In this document: positions 23,262 to 31,406 of the stretch, one piece after another | Numbering within the stretch: the first letter of the stretch is position 1 | How the letters are laid out: every line of letters starts with the position of its first letter | NCBI GenBank assembly: GCA_937135955.1 | Contig: CAKZOB010000014.1 | Coordinates: 1-42,079, forward strand | DNA length: 42,079 nt | Source: an uncultured Anaerolineales bacterium | Lineage (GTDB): Bacteria; Chloroflexota; Anaerolineae; Aggregatilineales; Aggregatilineaceae | Reading direction: 5' to 3' | The notes under the pieces: model-generated | What the model saw: the letters and a program-made list of their open reading frames with translations, nothing else | Database searches by the model: none | What the model was told of the DNA's origin: nothing | Translations under genes and position numbers: made by a program

Positions 23262-24137
23262 GTGCGCACCTTCCCCCTGTGCACGTTCTCGATTGTGGCT
23301 CACGACCCTGCCGAAGTTGCCTGGGGCGTCGCTGTGGCCAGCAAATTCCTGGCCGCGGGCGCGGTGGTGAGTTGGGCGCAGGCAGGCGCGGGCGCGGTGG
23401 CCACGCAGGCCCTCGCTCGCGTGAGCGCCGGCCCGCAGGGGCTGGCACTGATGGCAGCGGGTTTGAGCGCAGAAGACACCCTTGAACGGCTGGTGCGCGA
23501 CGATCCGGGGCGGGCGCATCGGCAAATCGGCCTGGTGGACGCGCAGGGGCGCTCAGCCGCCTATACTGGCGAGGAATGTTTGCCCTGGGCCGGTCACCGC
23601 CTGGGGCAGGGTTACACCTGTCAGGGGAACATCCTCACCGGACCGGAGACGCTCGACGCCATGGCAACGGCCTTCGAGAGTACGCCGGGCGACCTAGCCG
23701 CGCGCCTGCTGGCCGCCCTGCGGGCCGGAGACACGGCGGGCGGCGACCGGCGCGGCAAGCAGTCGGCGGGCTTGCTGGTGGTGAAGCCGGGCGGGGGCTA
23801 TGGTGGGGACAACGATCGTTACCTCGACCTGCGGGTGGACGACCATCCCGATCCGGTCAACCGGCTGGCCGAATTGCTCGACCTGCACCGACTCTACTTC
23901 GGCTCGACTCCGTCCGAAGCGCGCCTGCCGATTGACGAGGCGCTCGCCCGCGAACTGCAAACCATGCTGACCCGGCACGGCTACTACCGGGGGCCGATCC
24001 ACGGGCAATGGGACGAGGCGTCCATCGCCGCCTTCTGGCAATTCGTGGGCACGGAGAATCTGGAAGAGCGCTGGTCACCCGATGACGCACACCGGCTCGA
24101 TCCGGTGGTGCTGGATTTCATCCGCGCGCGCTTCTGA
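23262..24137 (+). CDS. DUF1028 family protein with peptidoglycan-binding-like C-terminus
   Basis: 291 residues. The N-terminal about 215 residues are DUF1028, an Ntn-hydrolase-like fold of unknown reaction. Matching stretches are CTFSIVAHDPAEVAWGVAVASKFLAAGAVVSWAQAG (read in parts), GRAHRQIGLVDAQGRSAAYTG, YTCQGNILTG, GGDRRGKQSAGLLVV and LRVDDHPDPVNRLAELLDLHRLYFG. The C-terminal about 65 residues (LARELQTMLTRHGYYRG, IHGQWDEASIAAFWQFVGTENLEERW) look like the putative peptidoglycan-binding module often fused to this domain. No signal peptide is seen, so a wall role is unproven. A frame from 23226 overlaps the preceding gene. The GTG at 23262 with GGAGG seven bases upstream is chosen. The stop lies one base from that of the convergent NACHT gene. 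Confidence 0.85.
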   Translation: MRTFPLCTFSIVAHDPAEVAWGVAVASKFLAAGAVVSWAQAGAGAVATQALARVSAGPQGLALMAAGLSAEDTLERLVRDDPGRAHRQIGLVDAQGRSAAYTGEECLPWAGHRLGQGYTCQGNILTGPETLDAMATAFESTPGDLAARLLAALRAGDTAGGDRRGKQSAGLLVVKPGGGYGGDNDRYLDLRVDDHPDPVNRLAELLDLHRLYFGSTPSEARLPIDEALARELQTMLTRHGYYRGPIHGQWDEASIAAFWQFVGTENLEERWSPDDAHRLDPVVLDFIRARF

Positions 24138-24138
24138 C

Positions 24139-26733
24139 CTACACCAGGCCGGGCAATGGCTCGCCCAGGCGCATCTGTAGCTCGGCCAGCGCTTCGTAGG
24201 CAGCGCCGCGCACCGAGGGATCGCGGTCGCACAGGGCAGCATAGAGCGGTTTGAGGGCGGGCACGTGACCCAGCCGCGCTAATGTCTGCGCCGCCATGAT
24301 GCGATAGAGCGTCTGTCCTTCCTGCAGCACGCGCACCAGCATCTGACGCGCATTCGGCCCGGCGGGGACGCCTTCGCCATGATCGGCGGCCCAGGCGATC
24401 AGCCAGCTCAGCGCGTCAGCTTCGGGGTGACGACGCGGCCCCTGGCGCTCCGGCGACTGCGCGGCAGTGAAAGCGTCCTGTGCTGCTGTGCGCACATACC
24501 ACTGCTCGTCTTCCATCATGGCGCGGTAGAGCGCGGTCAGCGCCCAGGGTGCGCGGATGCGGCGCAACCCATAGACTGCCGCGCGGCGGATTTCCACCTC
24601 TTTGGCGACGATCGCTTCGCGCAGGATGTCGTGCCCGTTGCCGGGCAGGGCGGCCAGTGCTTCGGCGATGGCACGGCGCACCTCGTGTCCTTCCTGGAAC
24701 AGGCCGTGAATCATGATCTCGATGGCCTGCTCGGTGCCGATCGCGCCCAGCGCCAGGGCTGCGGCCAGCTTCACGTCCTGATCTTCGTCGGCGAGCATGG
24801 CCGCCAGGTCTTTGACGGCTTCGGGATTGCCCAGCGCGCCGAGTCCCACGCAACCGAGTCGGCGAATGTTGGCGTCGGCGGCATGCAACGCCTGACGCAG
24901 GATGAACAGCACATTGCGGTCGCGCGAGGCGATCAACGCGGCCAGGGCGCGTTCGCGCACCAATGGGTACTGCTCGTTCGCCAGCAACGCTTTGGCCAGC
25001 CGTGTGAAGATATCGCCGCGCCAGGGAGCGTCAGCGGGCGCATCCGGCAGCCAGTGCACCAGGTCGAACAGGTTGCTATAGAACAGATCGGGCGGCACGC
25101 TGAGCTTGCGATAGATGACGGGCACGATGTTGATACGCCCGGCGGCGAAGCCGAGCGCTTCTTGCCAGGCCGGTTCCAGTGCCAGTTCGGTGGGGCGCTC
25201 CGATCCCGGCTCCAACAGCGTCTCGCTGGCCAGGAAGCTGGTCAGGCGGGGGTGGACGAAGGCATAGCGCTCGCCCGCGTATTCCCTGAGCAAGCCATCC
25301 TTGACCAGATCGGGCAGGGCGTCGTTCCCTTTGACCTTGCCGCTGGCATTGAGCGCAGTGATGGCGTCTGCCGCTGACAATGGCCCGCCCGCGTCGAGTT
25401 GAGCGGCGGCCAGGGCGGGCAGCGCCTCGCGCCACGAAGTATGCGACAGGCGGCGCAGCACGAAGGCATCGTACCAGCCCTGACGGCCAATCTCGCGGGT
25501 GTCGTCGGCCAGACCAGCCCACAGCTTGAGCGTGACATCGAAGATGCTGCGTCCACGGTTGTCCTGTGTCAGGCGACGCATAACCTGTTCGTCCGGGGCT
25601 GCGGCGCGGCGTTGTGTCCGCGGCCAGGCGGCGGCCCAGCGTTCGGCCAGAGCGGTGTAGTCTTCGTCGCGCCAGGCGCGCAGGAAGACCGGTGTATAAC
25701 CCGCCTCGACCAGCGCTTCATAGCCCACAGGTGGCCCGGCCACCACGATCAGGTTGTGCCCGTAGAGCGCCCCCAACTGACGCAGCCAGCCCAGGTAGGG
25801 GGCGCGCGCGGCGGGCGTCAGTTCGTCGAAGCCGTCAATGAGCACCAGCGCGCGGCCACGCTCCAGAGCAGGGTAAATGACGCTCCCCGCTACACGGGCC
25901 GTCATGGCGCTCAGGCGGCGCTGCGCGGCGCGTACCAGCGGCTCCGCTGGATCAACCGCCACATTCTTCCCCTTGCTGTACAGGGCGGGGTCTAGCTCGA
26001 TATCGCAGAGATGCACCAGCACGGGGGTGAGGGTCGAGAGATCTACCGGGGGCAGGCGTTGCTCGTCTTCCTCGGTCAGGCCGTACTGTTCGCGACGTTG
26101 CTGGCGCACATCGTAGAGCTTTTCCAGCGCCCGTTCCTGGATGCGCTGACGTTCGGCGGCGCGGGCGCGGCGTTGTGCTTCGGGCAGGTCTTTTTCTTCG
26201 TCCAGGATAGCCCGGGCGGACAGGTCCTCGAATGTCTCGAAGGTCACCTCGCCCAGCGCCATCAGCGCCAGCGTCGCCAGCGTCACGCTCTTGCCCATGC
26301 CACCCGCACCCAACAGCGCCACCAGCCGGTCGCCCGCGCCCAGGTCGGTCAGCGGGATGGTCTCCAGGTTATAGGGCGCGTAGCTTTGCGGCATGTCGTG
26401 AAAGACTGGCACCACGTCGAAAACGTCGCGGGCCAACCCTTCGTCTCCGCTGGGCGCAACGACCGGCGGCGGGGGCAGCAGCAAACGGGGTTCGAGCAAC
26501 ACTTCTGTCAGCGGGAACAGGTCACCGGCCAGGTGATAGGACTGTAGAATGCGCAGCAGATCGCGGGCGTAGCGGGTGTCGGCGGCCTGTCCTACGAAGC
26601 GCCGCGTCTCTTCGATCTGTGTCTCGGTAGCCTGTTGCAGGCGGGCCAGGCGGCGACGTAAGCGCCAGGTGATGAGGGCCAGGACGCCGCCGGTAGCAAA
26701 GCCAGCCAGGAAGGAAAGCGGATCAAAGCGCAT
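24139..26733 (-). CDS. Membrane-anchored NACHT-type ATPase with C-terminal HEAT repeats
   Basis: 864 residues. An N-terminal membrane helix (about 7-24) is followed by a basic stretch and coiled coil (25-50). Walker A is LGAGGMGKSVTL (141-152, K148). Walker B is ALVLIDGFDEL (295-305), the NACHT form with D300 and following acidic D303-E304. A Glu/Arg-rich helical insertion (about 175-228) lies between. After the winged-helix-like region (about 400-520) come about seven HEAT/PBS-lyase-type repeats (about 590-860), for example IRRLGCVGLGALGNPEAV and VKLAAALALGAIGTEQAI. This is the STAND plan: sensor repeats, nucleotide switch, effector. The N-terminal part would be the effector, and here it is only a membrane anchor. 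NACHT-HEAT proteins include defence and signalling proteins; which applies here is unknown. It starts 12 bp after the zinc-ribbon gene. Confidence 0.88.
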   Translation of the reverse strand: MRFDPLSFLAGFATGGVLALITWRLRRRLARLQQATETQIEETRRFVGQAADTRYARDLLRILQSYHLAGDLFPLTEVLLEPRLLLPPPPVVAPSGDEGLARDVFDVVPVFHDMPQSYAPYNLETIPLTDLGAGDRLVALLGAGGMGKSVTLATLALMALGEVTFETFEDLSARAILDEEKDLPEAQRRARAAERQRIQERALEKLYDVRQQRREQYGLTEEDEQRLPPVDLSTLTPVLVHLCDIELDPALYSKGKNVAVDPAEPLVRAAQRRLSAMTARVAGSVIYPALERGRALVLIDGFDELTPAARAPYLGWLRQLGALYGHNLIVVAGPPVGYEALVEAGYTPVFLRAWRDEDYTALAERWAAAWPRTQRRAAAPDEQVMRRLTQDNRGRSIFDVTLKLWAGLADDTREIGRQGWYDAFVLRRLSHTSWREALPALAAAQLDAGGPLSAADAITALNASGKVKGNDALPDLVKDGLLREYAGERYAFVHPRLTSFLASETLLEPGSERPTELALEPAWQEALGFAAGRINIVPVIYRKLSVPPDLFYSNLFDLVHWLPDAPADAPWRGDIFTRLAKALLANEQYPLVRERALAALIASRDRNVLFILRQALHAADANIRRLGCVGLGALGNPEAVKDLAAMLADEDQDVKLAAALALGAIGTEQAIEIMIHGLFQEGHEVRRAIAEALAALPGNGHDILREAIVAKEVEIRRAAVYGLRRIRAPWALTALYRAMMEDEQWYVRTAAQDAFTAAQSPERQGPRRHPEADALSWLIAWAADHGEGVPAGPNARQMLVRVLQEGQTLYRIMAAQTLARLGHVPALKPLYAALCDRDPSVRGAAYEALAELQMRLGEPLPGLV

Positions 26734-26745
26734 GGCGTTCTCTCG

Positions 26746-27447
26746 TCACAGGGCTATCAGGATACGTCCGCAACTTTCGCAGGTGATCAACTCCAGCCCC
26801 TGGCGCACCTGCTGCACCGTGGCCGTCGTCTGCCCCACACCGCAGATCGAGCAACTGTCGCCTTCCAGCACCGCTATGGCGTAACCGTTTTTGCGCGCGC
26901 GCAGGTTCTGATACAGCGCCAGATATTCGGAGCTGATTGTCTGTTCAAGCTGCTGGCGGTCTGCTTTCAGGCGACGGACTTCACTTTTGAGCCGTTCCAA
27001 TTCGGCTTTCAGCGTGGTTTGTGCCGCTGCCCACTGCTCTTCGACCGCTTGCAGGTGAGCGCGAGCCGTGTGCAGCGCTTCTTGCAATTCCTCGACGGCG
27101 ATCATGGTTTCCAGCAGCGCGTCTTCCAGGGCGGCGTGCCGTCGCTGGCGCTCGGCGATCTTGTGCTGGATATCTTCCAGTTCCTTGGGATTGTTGACGG
27201 TGCCCCCATACAGCCGGGCATTGAGTTGCTTCGTCTGCTCGGCGACTGTCTTGATCTCCAGGTTGAGGTCGGCGGCGCGCGTTTCCTGCGGGCGCAGGCG
27301 ATCTTCGAGCGCGGTCACCTGGGCGCGCGCTTCCTGGCAGGCGCGGTTGTCTTCCAGCGCTGCGGTCACTTCGCGCACGCGCGCGCGGCGAGACTCCAAT
27401 TCCAGGTCGAGCTTCTGCAGGCGGTAGAGAGTCCTGGTCTGGCTCAT
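26746..27447 (-). CDS. Coiled-coil protein with C4-type zinc ribbon (zf-RING_7 family)
   Basis: 233 residues. Residues about 3-180 are a long charged coiled coil interrupted at LYGGTVNNPKELEDIQHKI, the conserved break of this family. The C-terminus forms a Cys4 ribbon with CSIC (199-202) and CESC (223-226) around YAIAVLEGDSCSICGVG and LELITCESCGRIL. The family (PF02591) is widespread and is usually described as a putative nucleic-acid-binding housekeeping protein with no proven function. The frame extends to 27525, but the ATG at 27447 is where family members begin (SQTRTLYRLQKLDLE), and the TATAAT box at 27531-27536 lies too close for the longer start. It is first in a two-gene unit with the NACHT-HEAT gene. 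Confidence 0.88.
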   Translation of the reverse strand: MSQTRTLYRLQKLDLELESRRARVREVTAALEDNRACQEARAQVTALEDRLRPQETRAADLNLEIKTVAEQTKQLNARLYGGTVNNPKELEDIQHKIAERQRRHAALEDALLETMIAVEELQEALHTARAHLQAVEEQWAAAQTTLKAELERLKSEVRRLKADRQQLEQTISSEYLALYQNLRARKNGYAIAVLEGDSCSICGVGQTTATVQQVRQGLELITCESCGRILIAL

Positions 27448-27530
27448 GGTTGTCTCTGAACTGGCGGTTAGCGCCGGGCGTTGTAAAATGAGCTTACTGA
27501 CTTCCAGGCGGACACAGAACGGCACCGCGC

Positions 27531-27560
27531 ATTATACACCACGCCGGAATCGGTGGGCAA
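27531..27560 (-). promoter_or_regulatory. Promoter of the zinc-ribbon / NACHT-HEAT unit
   Basis: Minus strand: TTGCCC (27560-27555), 18 bp, consensus TATAAT (27536-27531). The leader to the ATG at 27447 is about 75 nt. It lies in the 154-bp divergent gap; no clear plus-strand promoter for the membrane-protein operon was found there. Confidence 0.65.
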
Positions 27561-27601
27561 ACCTGCGGAACAAGGTTGCGCCGCCTGGCGCAGAGGGTGC
27601 T

Positions 27602-29269
27602 ATGCAGACACTGCGATCCGTATACATCTCGACGGCTGAATGGCGCTGGGTGATCGTGATCTGCGGCCTGCTGGTGGCGCTGACGATTGTCCCCTATGCC
27701 TGGGCGCTGGCCCGCAATGAGAGCACCTCCGAATGGCAGTTCATGGGGATGCTGACCAACCCCAGGGACGGCGCGACCTACCTGGCCAAGATCGAGCAGG
27801 GCCGCGAGGGATCGTGGCTGTTTCAGCTTCGGCATACTCCTCAGAGACACGACGGAGCCGTGTTCCACACCTTCTACCTGTTCCTGGGGCACGCGGCGCG
27901 AGTGCTGGCGCTATCGAGCCTGGTGACCTTTCATCTGGCGCGCATGGCAACCAGCTTTTTCATGTATATTTCACTTTATCAGCTCGGCGCGACGGTGTGG
28001 GTGCGGCAACGCCCGCGCCGGTTGTTCTTTGTGCTGAGCGCCATTGGGACTGGGCTGGGCTGGCTGGTGCTGTTCTTCGATCCGGAGCAGCTCGCCCCCG
28101 ATCTATCGGTCCCCGAAGCCTTCCCCTTCTATGCGTCTTTGGCCAACCCCCACTTTCCGATGAGCATCGCCTGCCTGGCGCTGATCGCCTCCGCCTACCT
28201 GGTGGTATTCCGGCGCGGCTACACCGATCCGCCCAGCGTTGAAAACGGCGGGCTGGGGATATTGCTGCTCTCGATGGTGCTGGCGCTCATTCAGCCGACC
28301 GCGCTGATCCCTATCGCGGGCGCACTGGTGCTGTACGTGGGCGTGCGCGCCTGGATCACGCGCGAACTGCCGTTGCACGAGTTACGCTGGGCCTCCATGC
28401 TGTGGCTGCCGATCATCCCCTTCGCCGTTTACGACTACGCCGTGTTCCACTTCAACTCGATCATGGGCGAGTTCAACGCGCAGAACGAAACGCCTTCGCC
28501 GGCACCATGGCTGACGCTGATCAGCTATGGTCCATTGCTGCTGGTGGCGCTACCGGGGTTGATTCGCGCTGTGCGTCACTTCGAGCGCGACGGCGATCAA
28601 CTGATGTTGCTGTGGCTGATCGTGAACGTGGCCGGGCTGTATGCGCCGTTCAACCTGCAACGCCGCCTGATGATGGGGCTGATCCTGCCGCTGGTCTACT
28701 TCGCTGTGCGCGGCCTGGAAGATACCTGGTTCTACCGCGTGCCAGCGCGTTGGCGTAGCATGGCCTTCATGGCACTGCTGGCCCTGCTGGTGCCGAGTAA
28801 CATCCTGGTACTGGGTATTCCCCTGTTTGGGACGGTGGCGAATCCGGATAGCGGCCTGGAGACCGGCCTGCTGGTGGAGACCGACTACTGGCACGCGATG
28901 GAATGGCTGCGCAACCAGGGCGAACCGGATGCCGTAGTGCTGGCTGCACCGAACATCAGCCTGTGGATACCGGCCTACACGCGCCAGGTAGTCGTCTATG
29001 GCCATCCTTTCGAGACGGTGCCCGCCGACGAGCGCTTGCGACAGGTCGAGCGTTTCTACCGGGGACAGGACTGCGACACCCTGTTGAGCGACGACCTGCC
29101 GTTCCGCGTCCGCTATATCCTGTGGGGGCCGCAGGAACGCACCTTTGGCGCAGAAGACGATGACGGCAACACTTACCCCGATGCCGGAAAGTGCCTTGAG
29201 ACCCTGCCGCCGCAGCGTATCGAGGGAGAAGTGAACGAGGGTGACGTCACCATCTACGTCCTGCGCTGA
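27602..29269 (+). CDS. GT-C-like polytopic membrane protein, paralogue A
   Basis: 555 residues, about 11-12 hydrophobic helices and a soluble C-terminal part (about 410-555). After the first helix comes DGATYLAKIEQGREGSWLF and RHTPQRHDGAVFHTFYLFLG. This acidic, aromatic extracytoplasmic loop resembles the first loop of GT-C glycosyltransferases, where a catalytic Asp binds lipid-phosphate sugar. No family name is certain and catalysis is inferred. Gene A' (31399-33003) is a clear paralogue: shared landmarks include ISTAEWR/ISAAEWR, the DG..YLAK loop, FHLAR, GLGW/GVGW, QNETPSPAPW, and NLQRRLMMG/NVQRRLLEG. The frame runs up to 27446, but the ATG at 27602 with GAGGG upstream is chosen because the upstream part overlaps the divergent promoter. 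It ends 1 bp before gene B. Confidence 0.75.
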   Translation: MQTLRSVYISTAEWRWVIVICGLLVALTIVPYAWALARNESTSEWQFMGMLTNPRDGATYLAKIEQGREGSWLFQLRHTPQRHDGAVFHTFYLFLGHAARVLALSSLVTFHLARMATSFFMYISLYQLGATVWVRQRPRRLFFVLSAIGTGLGWLVLFFDPEQLAPDLSVPEAFPFYASLANPHFPMSIACLALIASAYLVVFRRGYTDPPSVENGGLGILLLSMVLALIQPTALIPIAGALVLYVGVRAWITRELPLHELRWASMLWLPIIPFAVYDYAVFHFNSIMGEFNAQNETPSPAPWLTLISYGPLLLVALPGLIRAVRHFERDGDQLMLLWLIVNVAGLYAPFNLQRRLMMGLILPLVYFAVRGLEDTWFYRVPARWRSMAFMALLALLVPSNILVLGIPLFGTVANPDSGLETGLLVETDYWHAMEWLRNQGEPDAVVLAAPNISLWIPAYTRQVVVYGHPFETVPADERLRQVERFYRGQDCDTLLSDDLPFRVRYILWGPQERTFGAEDDDGNTYPDAGKCLETLPPQRIEGEVNEGDVTIYVLR

Positions 29270-29270
29270 G

Positions 29271-31406
29271 ATGAGCGGGCGTTCCGCGTTGGTTTTCGTC
29301 ATCCCCCTGGCCGTCGTCCTGGCGGCGTTTTTATTGGCGGTTGGCCTGGGGGGAGACCATCTGCCGACCCCGCGCGACGCCGATTTCTCCGACGCCATGA
29401 CCTCGCACTGGCCAAATGCGCTGTTTCTGCGCCGCGCGGTGCTGGAAGATGGCGTTCTGCCCCTGTGGCGACCCTTGATCATGAGCGGGACGCCCTTTGC
29501 TGCCAATCCGCTGAACAAAGTCTGGTATCCGTTCCAATGGCTTGTCTTGTTGTTGCCCCCCGCCTGGCATCTGAGTCTGTTGATCTGGCTGCATCTGATC
29601 CTGGCGGGGGCGGGGGCCTGGGCCTGGGCACGGGCAACCGGTTTGCCGGACGGCCCGGCGATGCTGGCCGGTGTGGGCTACGCCTTCGCCCCGCGCGTGA
29701 TCGCCGCAGTGGGAGCCGGGCATGTGGACCTGGTCTATGCGGCGGCGTGGACGCCCTGGCTGCTGTGGGCGGTGGAACGGGTGTTGTCCGGCCCCTCGGA
29801 ACGGCGGGCGGCGCTGTGGCTGGGGCTGTTCGCGGCGCTGTGTCTGCTGGCGGATGTGCGCCTGAGCGCTTATGCCTTCGCCCTGACCGCCGCGTATACG
29901 TTGTGGCGATGGCGGGCGCTGCCCTCCGCCTTATCTCACCGGCCATACATGGAGAAGGGGCGGCGAGGCGCGTTAGCGTCGAGCGGGGGTGAGGTCAACC
30001 GGCGACGGGCAGCCCTGCGCCTGCTCGCCGCCGGTCTGTTCGCTGCCGGGCTGAGCGCCGTGCAATGGGTGCCGTTGCTGCTGTGGCGCGCCGACCTGAC
30101 GCGGAGCAGCCTCACCCCGCACGGAGCGGCACTGTTCAGCCTGCGAGCCGAGGACTGGTTCGGCCTGTTTTTCGGTGACCACGGCGGGCTGGGGGAGATG
30201 CTGGTCTACGTCGGCATCAGCACGCTGGCGCTGGCCCTGGCGGCGGTGTTGCTGCGCCCGCGCGCTCTGCTTTTCTGGCTGGTAGTGGTGCTTTTGGCTG
30301 GCGCTCACGCCATGGGCGAGAACTTCGTCCTGTGGCGCGCCCTGGTGGAAATCATCCCGCCGTTGCGCTGGTGGCGTGTGCCCCCGCGAAGCTGGTTTCT
30401 GGCGGCGCTGCTCCTGCCCTACCTGGCCGCGTGGGGGGCACACCTGCTGGCGACGAATCCGCCCGATCGCCGGTCGGCGCGGCTGCTGGTTGTGGCAACG
30501 CTGGGCGGGGGCATGGCCTGCGGCGGATTCAGCCTGGCCGCGCTCTCCGCTGACCTGGGGTGGGGGACAGCGATCGGGACGCTGGCCCTGCCGCTCACGG
30601 CGCTGACGATGGCGCTGGCTTTGGGGCGCGTTCTATCACCGCGCGCGCTGCTCATCGCTTTTTCGGTCGTCATGATAGGCGACATGCTATGGATTGATCA
30701 GTCGCTGGTAGTGGGACGTTCGCCAGCCGTGTGGTTGGAACCCTATCGCCCGTTGGCGGAGTATCTGCGCGAGGCGGGAGCGGTGCGCGTATATTCGCCT
30801 ACTTATAGCCTGCCCCAGCAGGCCGCCGCCTACTGGCAGATCGCGCAGTTCGACGGCGTGGATCCCTTCCAGACCCGGGCGTATGTTGCGGCGGCTGAGG
30901 TGGCAACAGGCGTGCGCGCCGAGGGCTACAGCGTCACCATCCCGGCCTTTGTGCCCGACGAAGAGAGTCAAGCCGAAGAGGAAACTCTGGCGACGGCTAA
31001 CTGCGATGCTCCTCTGCGCCCTGACGTGCTGGGGGCCTGGCTGGTGACGCATGTGGTCGCAGCGTGTCCGCTCAGCGCCGAGGGGTTGGTGCTGGAAACG
31101 CAGATTGGCAATGCCTACGTCTACCGCAACACCTACGCGCCGGATGTGACGTTGGACTGGGACGGGCCAAATCGCGTCACCGTCCGTCTGAACGAGCCAT
31201 ACTCTGGCCCGCTGTACGCCATCGCCAACGGGCGCTGGCGCGACGCGCCGGGCGATCTGCCGGGACTGCCCGGCCCGCTGGACGGCACGCGCAGCGAGTG
31301 GACTTTCGCCTATGACCCTGGTGAGGTCTGGTTGGCGCTGGGGGCAGGGGCGGCCCTGATCGTGCTGGGGGTGTTGTTGCTGTGGGGAGCGGCGCGCCAT
31401 GCCTGA
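29271..31406 (+). CDS. YfhO-like polytopic membrane protein, paralogue B
   Basis: 711 residues, about 12 membrane helices with a C-terminal extracytoplasmic region (about 490-685) and a final helix. The first loop reads DFSDAMTSHWPNALFLRR, then GVLPLWRPLIMSGTPFAANP and WYPFQW. This is the YfhO pattern of an acidic start, 'G.lPlWnp', 'G.P..aN' and 'YP'. YfhO/GT-C proteins glycosylate lipids or wall polymers; the substrate here is unknown. Gene B' (32996-35344) is a paralogue. B carries about 28 extra residues (about 219-245, HRPYMEKGRRGALASSGGEVN region) in a cytosolic loop. They coincide with a dispersed-repeat fragment in the DNA, and B' lacks them. The ATG at 29271 follows the gene A stop codon by 1 bp; its stop overlaps the A' start by 8 bp. 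Translation is coupled along the operon. Confidence 0.78.
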   Translation: MSGRSALVFVIPLAVVLAAFLLAVGLGGDHLPTPRDADFSDAMTSHWPNALFLRRAVLEDGVLPLWRPLIMSGTPFAANPLNKVWYPFQWLVLLLPPAWHLSLLIWLHLILAGAGAWAWARATGLPDGPAMLAGVGYAFAPRVIAAVGAGHVDLVYAAAWTPWLLWAVERVLSGPSERRAALWLGLFAALCLLADVRLSAYAFALTAAYTLWRWRALPSALSHRPYMEKGRRGALASSGGEVNRRRAALRLLAAGLFAAGLSAVQWVPLLLWRADLTRSSLTPHGAALFSLRAEDWFGLFFGDHGGLGEMLVYVGISTLALALAAVLLRPRALLFWLVVVLLAGAHAMGENFVLWRALVEIIPPLRWWRVPPRSWFLAALLLPYLAAWGAHLLATNPPDRRSARLLVVATLGGGMACGGFSLAALSADLGWGTAIGTLALPLTALTMALALGRVLSPRALLIAFSVVMIGDMLWIDQSLVVGRSPAVWLEPYRPLAEYLREAGAVRVYSPTYSLPQQAAAYWQIAQFDGVDPFQTRAYVAAAEVATGVRAEGYSVTIPAFVPDEESQAEEETLATANCDAPLRPDVLGAWLVTHVVAACPLSAEGLVLETQIGNAYVYRNTYAPDVTLDWDGPNRVTVRLNEPYSGPLYAIANGRWRDAPGDLPGLPGPLDGTRSEWTFAYDPGEVWLALGAGAALIVLGVLLLWGAARHA
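29920..30006 (+). repeat. In-frame dispersed-repeat fragment inside gene B
   Basis: GGGGGTGAGGTCAACC (29985-30000) is identical to 10054-10069 in repeat copy 2. In both places it is preceded at similar distance by a GG[AG]GA[AG]GGGGC string (29951-29961 and 10023-10033), with a palindromic GC stretch between. The fragment is read through in frame and adds a basic, Gly/Ser-rich loop absent from paralogue B'. Confidence 0.7.
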
